Source: Bradyrhizobium sp. 149 (GTDB lineage: Bacteria > Pseudomonadota > Alphaproteobacteria > Rhizobiales > Xanthobacteraceae). From it: 64,000 nt of DNA. The stretch lies in NCBI RefSeq assembly GCF_023073915.1, contig NZ_JADPKK010000022.1, positions 1,984,001 through 2,048,000 on the forward strand. The letters are read 5' to 3'. Of the stretch, positions 40,578-48,778 are shown piece after piece. The notes beneath the pieces are model-generated. The model was given only the letters and a program-made list of their open reading frames with translations. It was not told the origin of the DNA and made no database searches. The translations under genes and the position numbers were made by a program. Each line of letters begins with the position of its first letter. The first letter of the stretch is position 1.

Positions 40578-42287
40578 ATGCCTGTGTCCACTAAACTGGT
40601 GAGAGAGCAGATTGCCAAATTCCTCGCTCGCAAGGACCCCGAGGTGCTTTGCCTGCGCGGAAAATGGGGCGTTGGCAAAACGTTCGCTTGGTCCAGAGGG
40701 CTTGAGCTAGCGCATCAGGCAAAAACGATCAAACTCCAACGCTACTCGTATGTCTCCCTTTTTGGGGTGAATTCGCTCGACGAATTGAAATTCGCGATCT
40801 TTGAGAACGTGACCACCCTTAGCAACGGCGTCGTAAAAGCTGACGTCAACACGCTCGACGATTTTGTTAATTCGAAAATCGGTTCTTGGCGTAAGTTGAC
40901 TAAGCTTGCGCAGGCGGTACCGATCGTGCGGAGCGTAATTGGCGGTGATGCAACATCACTAGTATCTTTTATGACCATTCGCGATCAAATCATCTGCATT
41001 GACGATCTGGAGCGCAAAGGTCAAAAACTTGATATTAGCGACGTTCTCGGCCTGATTTCCTATCTAAGAGAACAACGTAACTGTAAGGTCGTTCTAATCC
41101 TCAATGATGAGAAACTGGACGGAGATGCAAAAAAGACGTTCGGCAACAATCTTGAGAAAGTCGTCGATATTTCCTTGGTCTATCGCCCGCCTGCGGTCGA
41201 AGCTGTCAAAATTGCAATTTCCGAAACCGATGACATCAGTAGGTTCATTGCCGAAAAGTGCGTAGCGCTTGGCATAACAAATATCCGAGTGATTAGGCGC
41301 ATTGTACGATCTGTTCGCGACATCGAGCCAATGCTAAATGAATTTGATCCTGAAGTTTTCAGAATGGTTGTTGCGTCCATAGCTCTCTTCTGCTGGTCGC
41401 ACGATCAACCGGAAGAAGCACCGCCTCTCGAATTTCTTGAAAATAGGACACGGGATAAGTTTGGTCTTCGGAAGCGCGCTGAAATCCCCCCAGCCGAAGC
41501 GGCATGGAATGCTCTTCTGGATTCCTATGCGTACACGTGGACCGACGAATTGGATGTTGAACTGATAGGAGGAATACGTGCTGGATACTTCGATCCGGAT
41601 GAAATCAAAAAAAGGGCCGGCCTGCTGAACGAGAAGATACTGGCGACCAGAGCGGACGGGTCCTTCGAGTCAGCGTGGCGCCGTTATCACGACTCGTTTG
41701 GGAACGACGAACCCCAAGTACTCGACGAGTTGCGAGCATCCTTTATGAAGAACGTAAAGTATATCACTCCGACCAACTTGAGCGGTACGGTCTCGCTCTT
41801 CAAAGAGCTTGGGCGACCTGAAGATGCAAAGGAAATGCTGGAATTCTATATGTCAGAACGGAACGAGCCGCGCGATTTCTTTGATCTGGAGGATCACCCG
41901 TTCGGTGCCCATGTCGAGGACCTCGATGTTCGCTCAGCTTTCAAGCAGAAATTCGAGCACTTGGAAGAACAGCGAGATATTCCTGCGATGCTTCGAAGCT
42001 CAGACTGGAGCCAAGACACCATCGCTGCACTCTCAGTGCTTCCAGTCGCGGACTATTACAAAGCCTTCAAATCCACATCTGGGAGCGACCTACGCAAGAT
42101 TCTATCTAACGTCTTCCAGTTCGACCGGGTTGTGAACGCATCGGAATCAATGCGCGAGATCGCTTCCCGGGCACGGCAGGCGTTAAAGCTAGTTGGAGAA
42201 GAGTCTGCGATCAATAAGCGTCGCGTTTCTCGCTATGGTGTCAAGTTCGACGATGCTGACGGCATGGACGACGTAGTTCCTGAGTGA
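40578..42287 (+). CDS. KAP-type P-loop NTPase
   Basis: A 569-residue protein with Walker A GKWGVGKT (about 27-34) and Walker B IICIDDLER (about 138-146). The IDDLER motif, with tandem acidic residues, is typical of KAP-family NTPases. SYLREQRNCKVVLILNDEKLDG (about 155-175) would be the sensor strand and RRIVRSV near 230 may supply an arginine finger. No membrane segments are evident, unlike many KAP proteins. The C-terminal half (~300-569) is helical, charged and unrecognised, so it may be a sensor or effector domain. Start: ATG 40578 abuts GAGG; GTG 40584, six bases after GAGG, is equally likely. GC content and codon use look clearly lower than neighbours. KAP NTPases are frequent in phage-defence islands; here the role is inference. 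Confidence 0.8.
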   Translation: MPVSTKLVREQIAKFLARKDPEVLCLRGKWGVGKTFAWSRGLELAHQAKTIKLQRYSYVSLFGVNSLDELKFAIFENVTTLSNGVVKADVNTLDDFVNSKIGSWRKLTKLAQAVPIVRSVIGGDATSLVSFMTIRDQIICIDDLERKGQKLDISDVLGLISYLREQRNCKVVLILNDEKLDGDAKKTFGNNLEKVVDISLVYRPPAVEAVKIAISETDDISRFIAEKCVALGITNIRVIRRIVRSVRDIEPMLNEFDPEVFRMVVASIALFCWSHDQPEEAPPLEFLENRTRDKFGLRKRAEIPPAEAAWNALLDSYAYTWTDELDVELIGGIRAGYFDPDEIKKRAGLLNEKILATRADGSFESAWRRYHDSFGNDEPQVLDELRASFMKNVKYITPTNLSGTVSLFKELGRPEDAKEMLEFYMSERNEPRDFFDLEDHPFGAHVEDLDVRSAFKQKFEHLEEQRDIPAMLRSSDWSQDTIAALSVLPVADYYKAFKSTSGSDLRKILSNVFQFDRVVNASESMREIASRARQALKLVGEESAINKRRVSRYGVKFDDADGMDDVVPE

Positions 42288-42441
42288 TTCCGTAGCGATC
42301 AAGGCCGATATTGGCGGGCGCAGAAAGTCGGGTCGACGCAACTGGCGCTGCCGGGCTGCGATTTGCGGCCTAGCAACCTTCGCACTGAATTCCACCGGGA
42401 AGCTACATTCAGTCGAAATTTGTTGAGCAGCGGCAGCGACC

Positions 42442-42816
42442 TCAGAATGGAGCTCTTAATTGAAGCAGAATTTCATCAATTATCTTATCTGCACCCGAGG
42501 CCTGCCTGCGTGCTAGTTCGAACAGATTTTCCATGGCTTTGAAAGGCGGGCTGGCCCCTTCCGGAAAAGGTCCACAAGAGTGGTAGAGTTCGACATCGCT
42601 GAATGACTCGGCGACCACGCCGTCTTCGTTAATAAGAGATATAACGAAATCGGGATCTCTTGAATTGCTTTCCGAAACTTTCGACAGCAGTAGCGAATAG
42701 TTCCGGAATGAAACCTGAAACGCGTCATCCGCAGCAGTCGGTTTCCATGTGACGTCACCTGCCTCTGTTCGCTCGACCAAAAGTCGGACCATTTCCCACT
42801 GCTTTTCAAGCGCCAT
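42442..42816 (-). CDS. Hypothetical protein, second gene of islet operon
   Basis: A 124-residue soluble, acidic protein. The N-terminus (MALEKQWEMVRLLVERTEAG) is helical, the middle (VTWKPTAADDAFQVSFRNYSLLLSKVSES, DPDFVISLINEDGVVAESF) looks like a beta-rich fold with D-rich turns, and the C-terminus is helical. I recognise no family. Its start overlaps the stop of the upstream membrane protein by 11 bases, so the two are translationally coupled. It converges with the KAP NTPase. Lower GC than the flanks supports acquisition with the islet. Confidence 0.7.
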   Translation of the reverse strand: MALEKQWEMVRLLVERTEAGDVTWKPTAADDAFQVSFRNYSLLLSKVSESNSRDPDFVISLINEDGVVAESFSDVELYHSCGPFPEGASPPFKAMENLFELARRQASGADKIIDEILLQLRAPF

Positions 42817-43354
42817 TGTGGCTCACTCCGATCCTGGAGGCTTTTAGTTCGGCCAGAACCGTCAAAAGCCGATCGATATCTGACGATATCATAGCGTTTA
42901 TCTTTGGCGTCTTTGGCAAGGTTTGTCCTGCAAGCGCTCGTTCAACCGTTGTTTCAATCGAGTAAAGGTTCGCAAGCGCTTCTTGAACAACGGTTTGCTG
43001 CATATCGGTCAGCATTAAGCTCGACGATCGCAAAATAACCAGCACCTTTCGAATTGACGCATACCGGTCGGGAAGGAGGGCCCAATTCGCTTGTCGGTGC
43101 AGACGTTTGATTTCTTCGAGAGTAGATATCGCAGTAGAAAAATCGACGACGGTATCAAGCAAACGTATGGCGTCTCGCGTCTCTCGCGCCGCTTTTTCAG
43201 CACGTTCCGCAGCACTCTTTGATCGCAGCATGCCAATAACGGTTACCGTAAAGCCGATCAGGGAGATCGAAATACCAGCAATACCGGTGATATCGCCAAT
43301 ACGGTTTGCTTCCATCCAGGAGAGAAAAGCAGCGTATTGACCAGCCGAACTCAT
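42806..43354 (-). CDS. Single-pass membrane protein with coiled coil, first gene of islet operon
   Basis: A 182-residue protein. A membrane helix lies at about 21-42 (DITGIAGISISLIGFTVTVI), followed by a basic stop-transfer (MLRSKSAAERAEKAARE) and a long helical, coiled-coil-prone cytosolic part (~45-100) with further helices to the end. Topology suggests an N-out, C-in anchor. ATG 43354 is chosen; a TTG at 43366 is in frame. Its gene overlaps the downstream small gene by 11 bases. No family is recognised. A membrane-anchored partner beside an NTPase is a layout seen in abortive-infection-like systems, which is suggestive only. Confidence 0.68.
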   Translation of the reverse strand: MSSAGQYAAFLSWMEANRIGDITGIAGISISLIGFTVTVIGMLRSKSAAERAEKAARETRDAIRLLDTVVDFSTAISTLEEIKRLHRQANWALLPDRYASIRKVLVILRSSSLMLTDMQQTVVQEALANLYSIETTVERALAGQTLPKTPKINAMISSDIDRLLTVLAELKASRIGVSHNGA

Positions 43355-43366
43355 CCAAAATCCCAA

Positions 43367-43762
43367 TAACCGATGCGCTGTCCCGTGACGTCGGCCACAA
43401 GTGCTTCTTTGCGGCTAGGAGCCTGCCAGAACGATGCCATCATGAAGATCTAACTTTCCGCAGAGACAGCAAAAACGCAAGTGAGTCTATACGTCTACTG
43501 CACAGAGCAACTGTCAGTTGATGCCAAAGACCCTAAGGGGTCAGAGAGGCTTTGGTTCATTTGCGCTTGAGTGGCTCTGTTTCCTTCATCGTCCGTGCGC
43601 GAGCGCCCGAATAAGCCGTGCCAGCGCTTCCTGTGCTTAAGCCGATAGCTCTGCCAAAGTCTTTCGGATTTGCTTAGGAGGGCGCAACCGCGGCAAGGAA
43701 AGAAGCTTTTGCGCTACTGCATTCGTCGCCGCCTTATCGGCCGCCGGCTCAGGGTATAAGAA
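43367..43762. other. 396-bp stretch with possible gene remnant
   Basis: No intact gene is seen. On the minus strand, from about 43750 leftward, one frame reads protein-like (EPAADKAATNAVAQKLLSLP, then KQIRKTLAELSA), meets a TAA, and continues in the same frame as AQEALARLIRALAHGR before TGA (about 43580). This suggests the C-terminus of a decayed gene, perhaps from the element that inserted at the tRNA. No integrase motif could be identified. Confidence 0.4.
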
Positions 43763-43799
43763 CAAAAAGCCCTCGAAATCTGAATGATTTCAAGGGCTC
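43763..43799 (-). terminator. Terminator of tRNA-fMet
   Basis: On the minus strand a 13-bp stem with one G-T wobble, AGCCCTTGAAATC / GATTTCGAGGGCT, runs into TTTTTGTT. It begins about 11 bases after the tRNA CCA end. This flank differs from the ones next to the decayed tRNA copy and the 39.0-kb repeat. Confidence 0.85.
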
Positions 43800-43809
43800 A
43801 ATGCTTACT

Positions 43810-43886
<77 letters not shown>

Positions 43887-44199
43887 TTAAACCGTGCTTT
43901 GCCTTCGTGAAAGTGCCGGGGACGGTGAATAAAGGGCCGGCGCTGCTCGCGTGGCTTGCTTCGTCCGTCCCAAAGGCTTCCTTGGAAGGCAACCCCGGGC
44001 AAAGCCCATTGGGTGCGGGCGGTATGTACCAACCCGGGGTGCCTTTGGAAAGGGCTGCGGGGACGTTTTTTTCGACTTTATGACAGCGGGCCGGGCCGGT
44101 TTCCGGCCCATTTGGCGCGCCCTTGCCAGAAGTTCCACAAAGGGCCAGCTTGCGCCGACAAAAACCAGGCAAAAACGCCACTTGAAGGGGGAGAACGCC
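43887..44199. other. 313-bp region upstream of tRNA and aldehyde dehydrogenase
   Basis: Holds the divergent promoters of tRNA-fMet (minus) and the aldehyde dehydrogenase (plus). A 7-bp GC hairpin, GGGCCGG-TTT-CCGGCCC (44093-44109), lies about 90 bp before the dehydrogenase ATG and could affect its leader. The frame of the dehydrogenase is open across the region, but no start there has a ribosome-binding site. Confidence 0.5.
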
Positions 44200-45669
44200 A
44201 TGGACCACGGCTTGGAGCGCTCCGTGGACCGATCCTTGGACAAATCCCCGACGAGCGGCCCGCTTCGGGCCCTCGAGGAAAACTTCCATGCCATGCTCGC
44301 GCGGTCACGGGCCGAGCCGGCGCCTGGCCTCGCCGACCGGCTCGACCGGCTGGCACGGCTGCGCGCCGTGGTCGCCGACAACGAGGAGCGCTTCCGGCAG
44401 GCGATCTCGGCCGATTTCGGCCACCGCTCGGCGGTCGAGACCACCATCGCCGAGACCATGATGGTGTTCTCCGAGATCCGTCATGCCACCAAGCACCTCA
44501 AGAACTGGATGGCGCCGCAGCGCATCGCCACCGCGCTGCAATTTTTGCCCGCGCGCAACCGGCTGCTGCCGCAGCCGCTCGGCGTTGTCGGCATTATCGC
44601 GCCCTGGAATTATCCGCTGCAGCTGACGCTCGCGCCCGCAATCGGCGCGCTCGCCGCCGGCAACCGTGTCATCATCAAGCCGAGCGAGTTCGTGCCGCAC
44701 TTCGCAGGCCTGCTGAAGGAGACGGTCGCAGCGCGGTTCAATGCCGCGGAGTTGCTCGTCACCGGCGTCGAGGACGAGATCGCAAAGGCTTTCGCACACC
44801 TGCCGTTCGATCATCTCGTGTTCACCGGCTCGACCCGGGTCGGGCGGCTGGTGGCGGAGGCCGCGGGACGCAATCTGACGCCCGTCACGCTCGAGCTCGG
44901 CGGCAAGTCGCCGGCGATCATCGACGCCTCGGCCGATCTCGAAGAGGCCGCCGAGCGCATCGCCTACGGAAAGCTGCTCAACGCCGGGCAGACCTGCATC
45001 GCGCCGGATTACGTGCTGGTGCCCGAGCGCTCGTTGCAGGCCTTCGCCGAAAAAGTGCGTGCGCAGATGCGGCGCATGTTCGGCACCGATCCCTCGAACA
45101 AGGACTACACCTCCGTGATCTCCGACCGGCATTATGCGCGGCTGGAAAATCTCGTCGCGGATGCGGCAAGTCGCGGCGCAAAGATTTTGCAGCCGGCGAA
45201 GCCTGACGATCCGAACTGGAAGGCACACCGCAAATTCCCGCCGACGCTGATCGTCGGCGCGACCGAAGACATGGCGGCAATGCAGGAGGAGATCTTTGGA
45301 CCGGTACTGCCGGTGCTCGGCTATCGCGATTTCGCCGACGCCATCGCCTTCGTCAATGCCCGCGACCGGCCGCTGGCGCTGTACTGGTTCGGCAAGGACC
45401 GCATCGCGCGCGACGAGGTGCTGGCGCGCACGGTGTCCGGCGGCGTCACCATCAACGACTGCCTGTTCCACTTCGCGCAAATCAACCAGCCGATGGGCGG
45501 CGTCGGCGCGTCCGGCACCGGCGCCTATCACGGCGAATGGGGCTTTCGCACCTTCAGCAAGCTGAAGCCGGTGTTCTATCGCTCGAAATTCAACCGCCTT
45601 GCCGACCTCTATCCGCCCTATGGCGGCAAGATCGCACGGCTGGAGAAGATGATGCGATTCATGTCGTAA
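44200..45669 (+). CDS. Coniferyl-aldehyde-type aldehyde dehydrogenase
   Basis: A 489-residue NAD(P)-dependent aldehyde dehydrogenase. IAPWNYPLQLTLAPAIGALA and KPSEFVPHFAGLLKE bind cofactor, FTGSTRVGRLVAEAA the nucleotide, ELGGKSPAIID holds the general-base Glu, and NAGQTCIAPDYVLVPE the catalytic Cys. The C-terminus (RTFSKLKPVFYRSKFN) matches the class-3-like, coniferyl-aldehyde dehydrogenase (CalB) group. AAGGGGGAGA precedes the ATG. It would oxidise coniferyl or related aryl/alkyl aldehydes to acids; the resulting ferulate could enter the operon at 12979. Immediately upstream is tRNA-fMet. Confidence 0.9.
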   Translation: MDHGLERSVDRSLDKSPTSGPLRALEENFHAMLARSRAEPAPGLADRLDRLARLRAVVADNEERFRQAISADFGHRSAVETTIAETMMVFSEIRHATKHLKNWMAPQRIATALQFLPARNRLLPQPLGVVGIIAPWNYPLQLTLAPAIGALAAGNRVIIKPSEFVPHFAGLLKETVAARFNAAELLVTGVEDEIAKAFAHLPFDHLVFTGSTRVGRLVAEAAGRNLTPVTLELGGKSPAIIDASADLEEAAERIAYGKLLNAGQTCIAPDYVLVPERSLQAFAEKVRAQMRRMFGTDPSNKDYTSVISDRHYARLENLVADAASRGAKILQPAKPDDPNWKAHRKFPPTLIVGATEDMAAMQEEIFGPVLPVLGYRDFADAIAFVNARDRPLALYWFGKDRIARDEVLARTVSGGVTINDCLFHFAQINQPMGGVGASGTGAYHGEWGFRTFSKLKPVFYRSKFNRLADLYPPYGGKIARLEKMMRFMS

Positions 45670-45717
45670 GCACCCGTCATTGCGAGGACGGCGGAGCTAG
45701 ACCCTCACCCCTCGATC

Positions 45718-45840
45718 ATGCCGACGCTGATCGGCGGCAACACCAACGCGCCGACCATCATGATCGGCTAGAAGGCGGCGGATATGATCCGGGCGGAGAT
45801 GCGTTAGCTCGACCTCGACAGCTAGTTCAACAAGAACCCG
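45718..45840 (+). pseudogene. Short coding remnant with in-frame stops
   Basis: From ATG 45718 the frame reads MPTLIGGNTNAPTIMIG, stop, KAADMIRAEMR, stop, LDLDS, stop, FNKNPPS, overlapping the end of the converging SDR. The protein-like composition broken by three stops suggests decayed coding DNA, but the sample is too short to assign a family. A truncated GTCATTGCGAGG palindrome end lies just upstream (45676). Confidence 0.35.
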
Positions 45841-46583
45841 CCGTCCACCGTCACCACACTTCCCGTCATGTACCGCGAGGCCTTTGAGGCCAGCAGCAAA
45901 ATCGCGCCGTCGAGATCGGACTCGGCGCCGATGCGGCGCTGGGGGATGCGCTTGGTCAGGCGCTCGCCCGGCGGCGTCGACCAGAACGCGTGGTTCATCT
46001 CGGTGTCGATGTAGCCGGGCGCCAGCGCGTTGATACGGATGTTTTGTCCCGCGAGCTCCAGTGCCATCGCCCTGGTCGCCTGGATGATGCCGGCCTTGGA
46101 GATAGCGTAAGGCGATACCGCCTTCAGCACGCCGGTGCCGAGCACGGAGGCGATGTTGACGATGTTGCCTTCCTGCTTGCGCGCGATCATGCGGCGCGCG
46201 ATCTCGGTCGCAAGGAAATAGGCGCCCTTGAGATTGGCGCCGATCACGGCGTCCCAATCGGCCTCGGTCTGCTCGGTCGCGAGCTTTTCGATGGCGATGC
46301 CGGCATTGTTGATCAGCACCGTGACCGGGCCGAGCGCGGCTTCCGCGGCATCGATGGCCCCGGCGATCGATGCGGTGTCGGTGACGTCGAGCGCGACGGC
46401 GGCTGCGCGGCCGCCCTTGCCGCGGATCTCTTCTTCCAGACTCTTCAGCTTGTCGGTCTGCCGCGCCGCGAGCGCGACGGCCGCGCCATGCGCCGCCAGC
46501 ACCCGGGCAAATTGCCGCCCCAGCCCCTGGCTCGCGCCTGTTACGAGGATGGTTTCCTGACTGACGTCGAACAGGTCTGACAT
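45822..46583 (-). CDS. SDR family oxidoreductase
   Basis: A 253-residue classical SDR: TGASQGLGRQFARVLAAHGA (~15-34), VALAARQTDKL (Arg after beta-2, NADP-leaning), NNAGIAIEKLATEQ, catalytic Ser/Tyr/Lys in NIASVLGTGVLKAVSPYAISKAG, and INALAPGYIDTEMN followed by the C-terminal TGSVVTVDGGFLL. All catalytic residues are present. It is similar to 3-oxoacyl-ACP/gluconate dehydrogenases; substrate unknown. It converges with the aldehyde dehydrogenase and is divergent from the CvpA gene. Confidence 0.9.
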   Translation of the reverse strand: MSDLFDVSQETILVTGASQGLGRQFARVLAAHGAAVALAARQTDKLKSLEEEIRGKGGRAAAVALDVTDTASIAGAIDAAEAALGPVTVLINNAGIAIEKLATEQTEADWDAVIGANLKGAYFLATEIARRMIARKQEGNIVNIASVLGTGVLKAVSPYAISKAGIIQATRAMALELAGQNIRINALAPGYIDTEMNHAFWSTPPGERLTKRIPQRRIGAESDLDGAILLLASKASRYMTGSVVTVDGGFLLN

Positions 46584-46712
46584 GACACTTTCCTTGACGT
46601 GTTCTTTGGGGCGCGATCCCTGAGCTTTGGGCCATCAATACAGACGATTTTAACGATCTGAAACCGGAATGATCGGTTCTGCGTTCACTCGTTCCATGGC
46701 AGGGTCCCGCGC

Positions 46713-47225
46713 ATGAACAGTTTCGATCTCGCCGTCTATGCGGTACTCGCGATCGCGATCGGCTTCGGCTTCAGGACCGGCCTGCTCGGCAGCGCCATGA
46801 CGATCCTCGCCTATCTCCTCGCCGCCCCCATCGCCGTCGCGCTGATGCCGCTGATCGTCCCGCAAATCGCGGGCAATCCGAATTCGCCGCTGCTTCAGAA
46901 CTGGATCTGGCTCTTCGGCATCTTCGTGGTGGTCGGCATGCTGTTCGGCCATATCGGCCGCATCGCGCTCAACGACACGATCGGCGAGACCGGCATCGGC
47001 GACCGGCTCGGCGGCGCCGCGCTCGGCGCCGTCAGGGTCGGCCTCGTCGCCACCACCTTGGTGCTGGTGTTCGACCAGATCGTGCCGGCCAACCGCCAGC
47101 CGCCCTTCCTCACCGGCTCGCATCTGCGGCCGCTGTTCTCGGCCGCGGGACAGATGGGCTTCAAGTCGCTGCCGCCGGACGCCGCCGCCGCGATCGACCG
47201 TCTCAAGCAGGAGCGGCGCATCTGA
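46713..47225 (+). CDS. CvpA family membrane protein
   Basis: A 170-residue inner-membrane protein with four hydrophobic segments: FDLAVYAVLAIAIGFGFRTG at the N-terminus, ILAYLLAAPIAVALMPLIV, WLFGIFVVVGMLFGHIGRIA and LGAVRVGLVATTLVLVFDQI. The pattern F-D...R.G....G and D-R-x-G-G-x-x-L-G-x-x-R matches CvpA (colicin V production). CvpA affects envelope integrity; exact role unresolved. The C-terminal ~40 residues are soluble. It precedes an SDR gene by 128 bp. Confidence 0.82.
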   Translation: MNSFDLAVYAVLAIAIGFGFRTGLLGSAMTILAYLLAAPIAVALMPLIVPQIAGNPNSPLLQNWIWLFGIFVVVGMLFGHIGRIALNDTIGETGIGDRLGGAALGAVRVGLVATTLVLVFDQIVPANRQPPFLTGSHLRPLFSAAGQMGFKSLPPDAAAAIDRLKQERRI

Positions 47226-47353
47226 TCAGGCGCATTTGCATCGCCGCGCAAGCGCGCATGCATTTTGATGCGAGCCCGTCCCTTATCAGCGGCGCCAAGG
47301 TTGGCTACAATAGCGGCTCTAAAAACCTGCATGACATTTACGGGAGTGAAACA

Positions 47354-48136
47354 GTGGATCTTGGGATCAAAGGTCGCCGCGCCATCGTCTGCGCATCCAG
47401 CAAAGGCCTCGGACGCGCCTGCGCCATCTCGCTGGCCGAGGCCGGCGTTCACGTCACGCTGACCGCGCGCGGCGCCGAGGCCCTGAAGAAGACGGCCGAC
47501 GACATCCGCAAGGTCCATCCTGATGTGACGGTTACCGAGATCGTCGGCGACATCACGACCCCGGCGGGCCGCGAGGCGGTGCTGAAGGCCTGCCCCGAGC
47601 CCGATATCCTGATCAACAATGCCGGTGGACCGCCGCCCGGCGATTTCCGCAACTGGACCCGCGACGACTGGATCAAGGCGATCGACGCCAACATGCTGAC
47701 CCCGATCGAGCTGATCAAGTCGACCGTGGATGGCATGATGGCGCGCAAGTTCGGCCGCATCGTCAACATCACCTCGGCCGCGGTGAAGGCGCCGATCGAC
47801 ATCCTCGGTCTCTCCAACGGCGCGCGCGCCGGCCTCACCGGCTTCATCGCCGGCCTGTCGCGCAAGACCGTAATCAACAACGTCACCATCAACGGCCTGC
47901 TGCCGGGCCCGTTCGAGACCGACCGTCTGACCGGTACCGCGAAGGCCGAGGCCGACAAGCGCGGCGTCACGGCGGAGCAGATCCTGACCGAGCGCGCCAA
48001 GCTCAACCCCGCCGGCCGCTTCGGCCAGCCCGACGAGTTCGGCTATGCCTGCGCATTCCTGTGCGGTGCCAAGGCGGGCTTCATCACCGGTCAGAATCTT
48101 TTGCTCGACGGCGGTGCCTTCCCGGGAACGCTGTAA
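47354..48136 (+). CDS. SDR family protein lacking the YxxxK catalytic pair
   Basis: A 260-residue SDR-fold protein with cofactor-site CASSKGLGRACAISLAEAG, TARGAEAL, INNAGGPPPGDF and NITSAAVKAPIDILGLSNGARAGL. At the active site the usual YxxxK is replaced: SNGAR aligns with YSASK, so Tyr becomes Ser and Lys becomes Arg. This variant defines a subgroup of BKR-like SDRs whose activity is unclear. GTG 47354 with GGAG seven bases upstream is preferred to the farther 5' start, which would add 32 non-homologous residues. The C-terminus GQNLLLDGGAFPGTL is normal for SDRs. Confidence 0.85.
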   Translation: MDLGIKGRRAIVCASSKGLGRACAISLAEAGVHVTLTARGAEALKKTADDIRKVHPDVTVTEIVGDITTPAGREAVLKACPEPDILINNAGGPPPGDFRNWTRDDWIKAIDANMLTPIELIKSTVDGMMARKFGRIVNITSAAVKAPIDILGLSNGARAGLTGFIAGLSRKTVINNVTINGLLPGPFETDRLTGTAKAEADKRGVTAEQILTERAKLNPAGRFGQPDEFGYACAFLCGAKAGFITGQNLLLDGGAFPGTL

Positions 48137-48145
48137 CGCCCCTTC

Positions 48146-48175
48146 GCTCTCTCCCCCGTCCTGCGGGGAGAGAGC
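48146..48175. terminator. Bidirectional hairpin between converging genes
   Basis: An 11-bp perfect stem, GCTCTCTCCCC / GGGGAGAGAGC, with an 8-nt loop. It lies 10 bp after the SDR stop and 12 bp before the end of the converging DUF3775 gene. It lacks a T-tract, so termination is probable rather than certain. Confidence 0.6.
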
Positions 48176-48186
48176 TCACTGCGAGG

Positions 48187-48663
48187 TTACCGCTGCTTCG
48201 TGATCTCGTCCTCGTCCCGCTCGCTGGGATTGGAGGAATCGGCGGTGAGACGCTCGTCGGTCCAGTCGACGCCGAATTCCTCAAGCCCGTCGGCGAGCAG
48301 ATCGCCCAGCATCGGCTCGCCGAGCAGATAATGCGCCGTTTCGCGACGGGGGCTGCGATACTCGGCGCGCGCCTCCACGGCGCGTGCGCGCAAATCGTTC
48401 CAGTCGTCGATCGTGCCGTCGCCGCGGCCGAGCCAAGTCAGCGTGACCAGGTCGATCTGCTCGTCCTCGTTCATGGCGACGATGAAACTTCCGAGTTCGT
48501 TGACAACCGGATCGGTGCCGTCGTCCTCGAGGACGTCGACCGCATCGTCATCCGTCGCATTCGAGCCGGAATCCGGATCGGAATCCGCCTGCTTGACGTC
48601 GAATTCACGCGCCTTCTCGATGATGAAGGCGACCTTCTCCGCGGAGATTGCAAGCTCTGGCAT
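48187..48663 (-). CDS. DUF3775 family protein
   Basis: A 158-residue very acidic soluble protein. The N-terminus (LAISAEKVAFIIEKAREFDVK) is followed by a D/E-rich linker (~26-50) and the DUF3775 core FIVAMNEDEQIDLVTLTWLGRGDGT, YLLGEPMLGDLLADGLEEFG. The family is alphaproteobacterial with no assigned function. It is isolated: convergent with an SDR and divergent from the MBL-fold gene. Confidence 0.85.
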   Translation of the reverse strand: MPELAISAEKVAFIIEKAREFDVKQADSDPDSGSNATDDDAVDVLEDDGTDPVVNELGSFIVAMNEDEQIDLVTLTWLGRGDGTIDDWNDLRARAVEARAEYRSPRRETAHYLLGEPMLGDLLADGLEEFGVDWTDERLTADSSNPSERDEDEITKQR

Positions 48664-48778
48664 GGCTGGCCCTTTGGCTTTCCCTGGGTTCCCGCGTTAA
48701 CGCCGCACCGCGTCAGATGATCCATTGCGCCAGATGGCGGAAAGTGGGCATGTTCCCTCCCAAAGCAAGAACGCGGGG

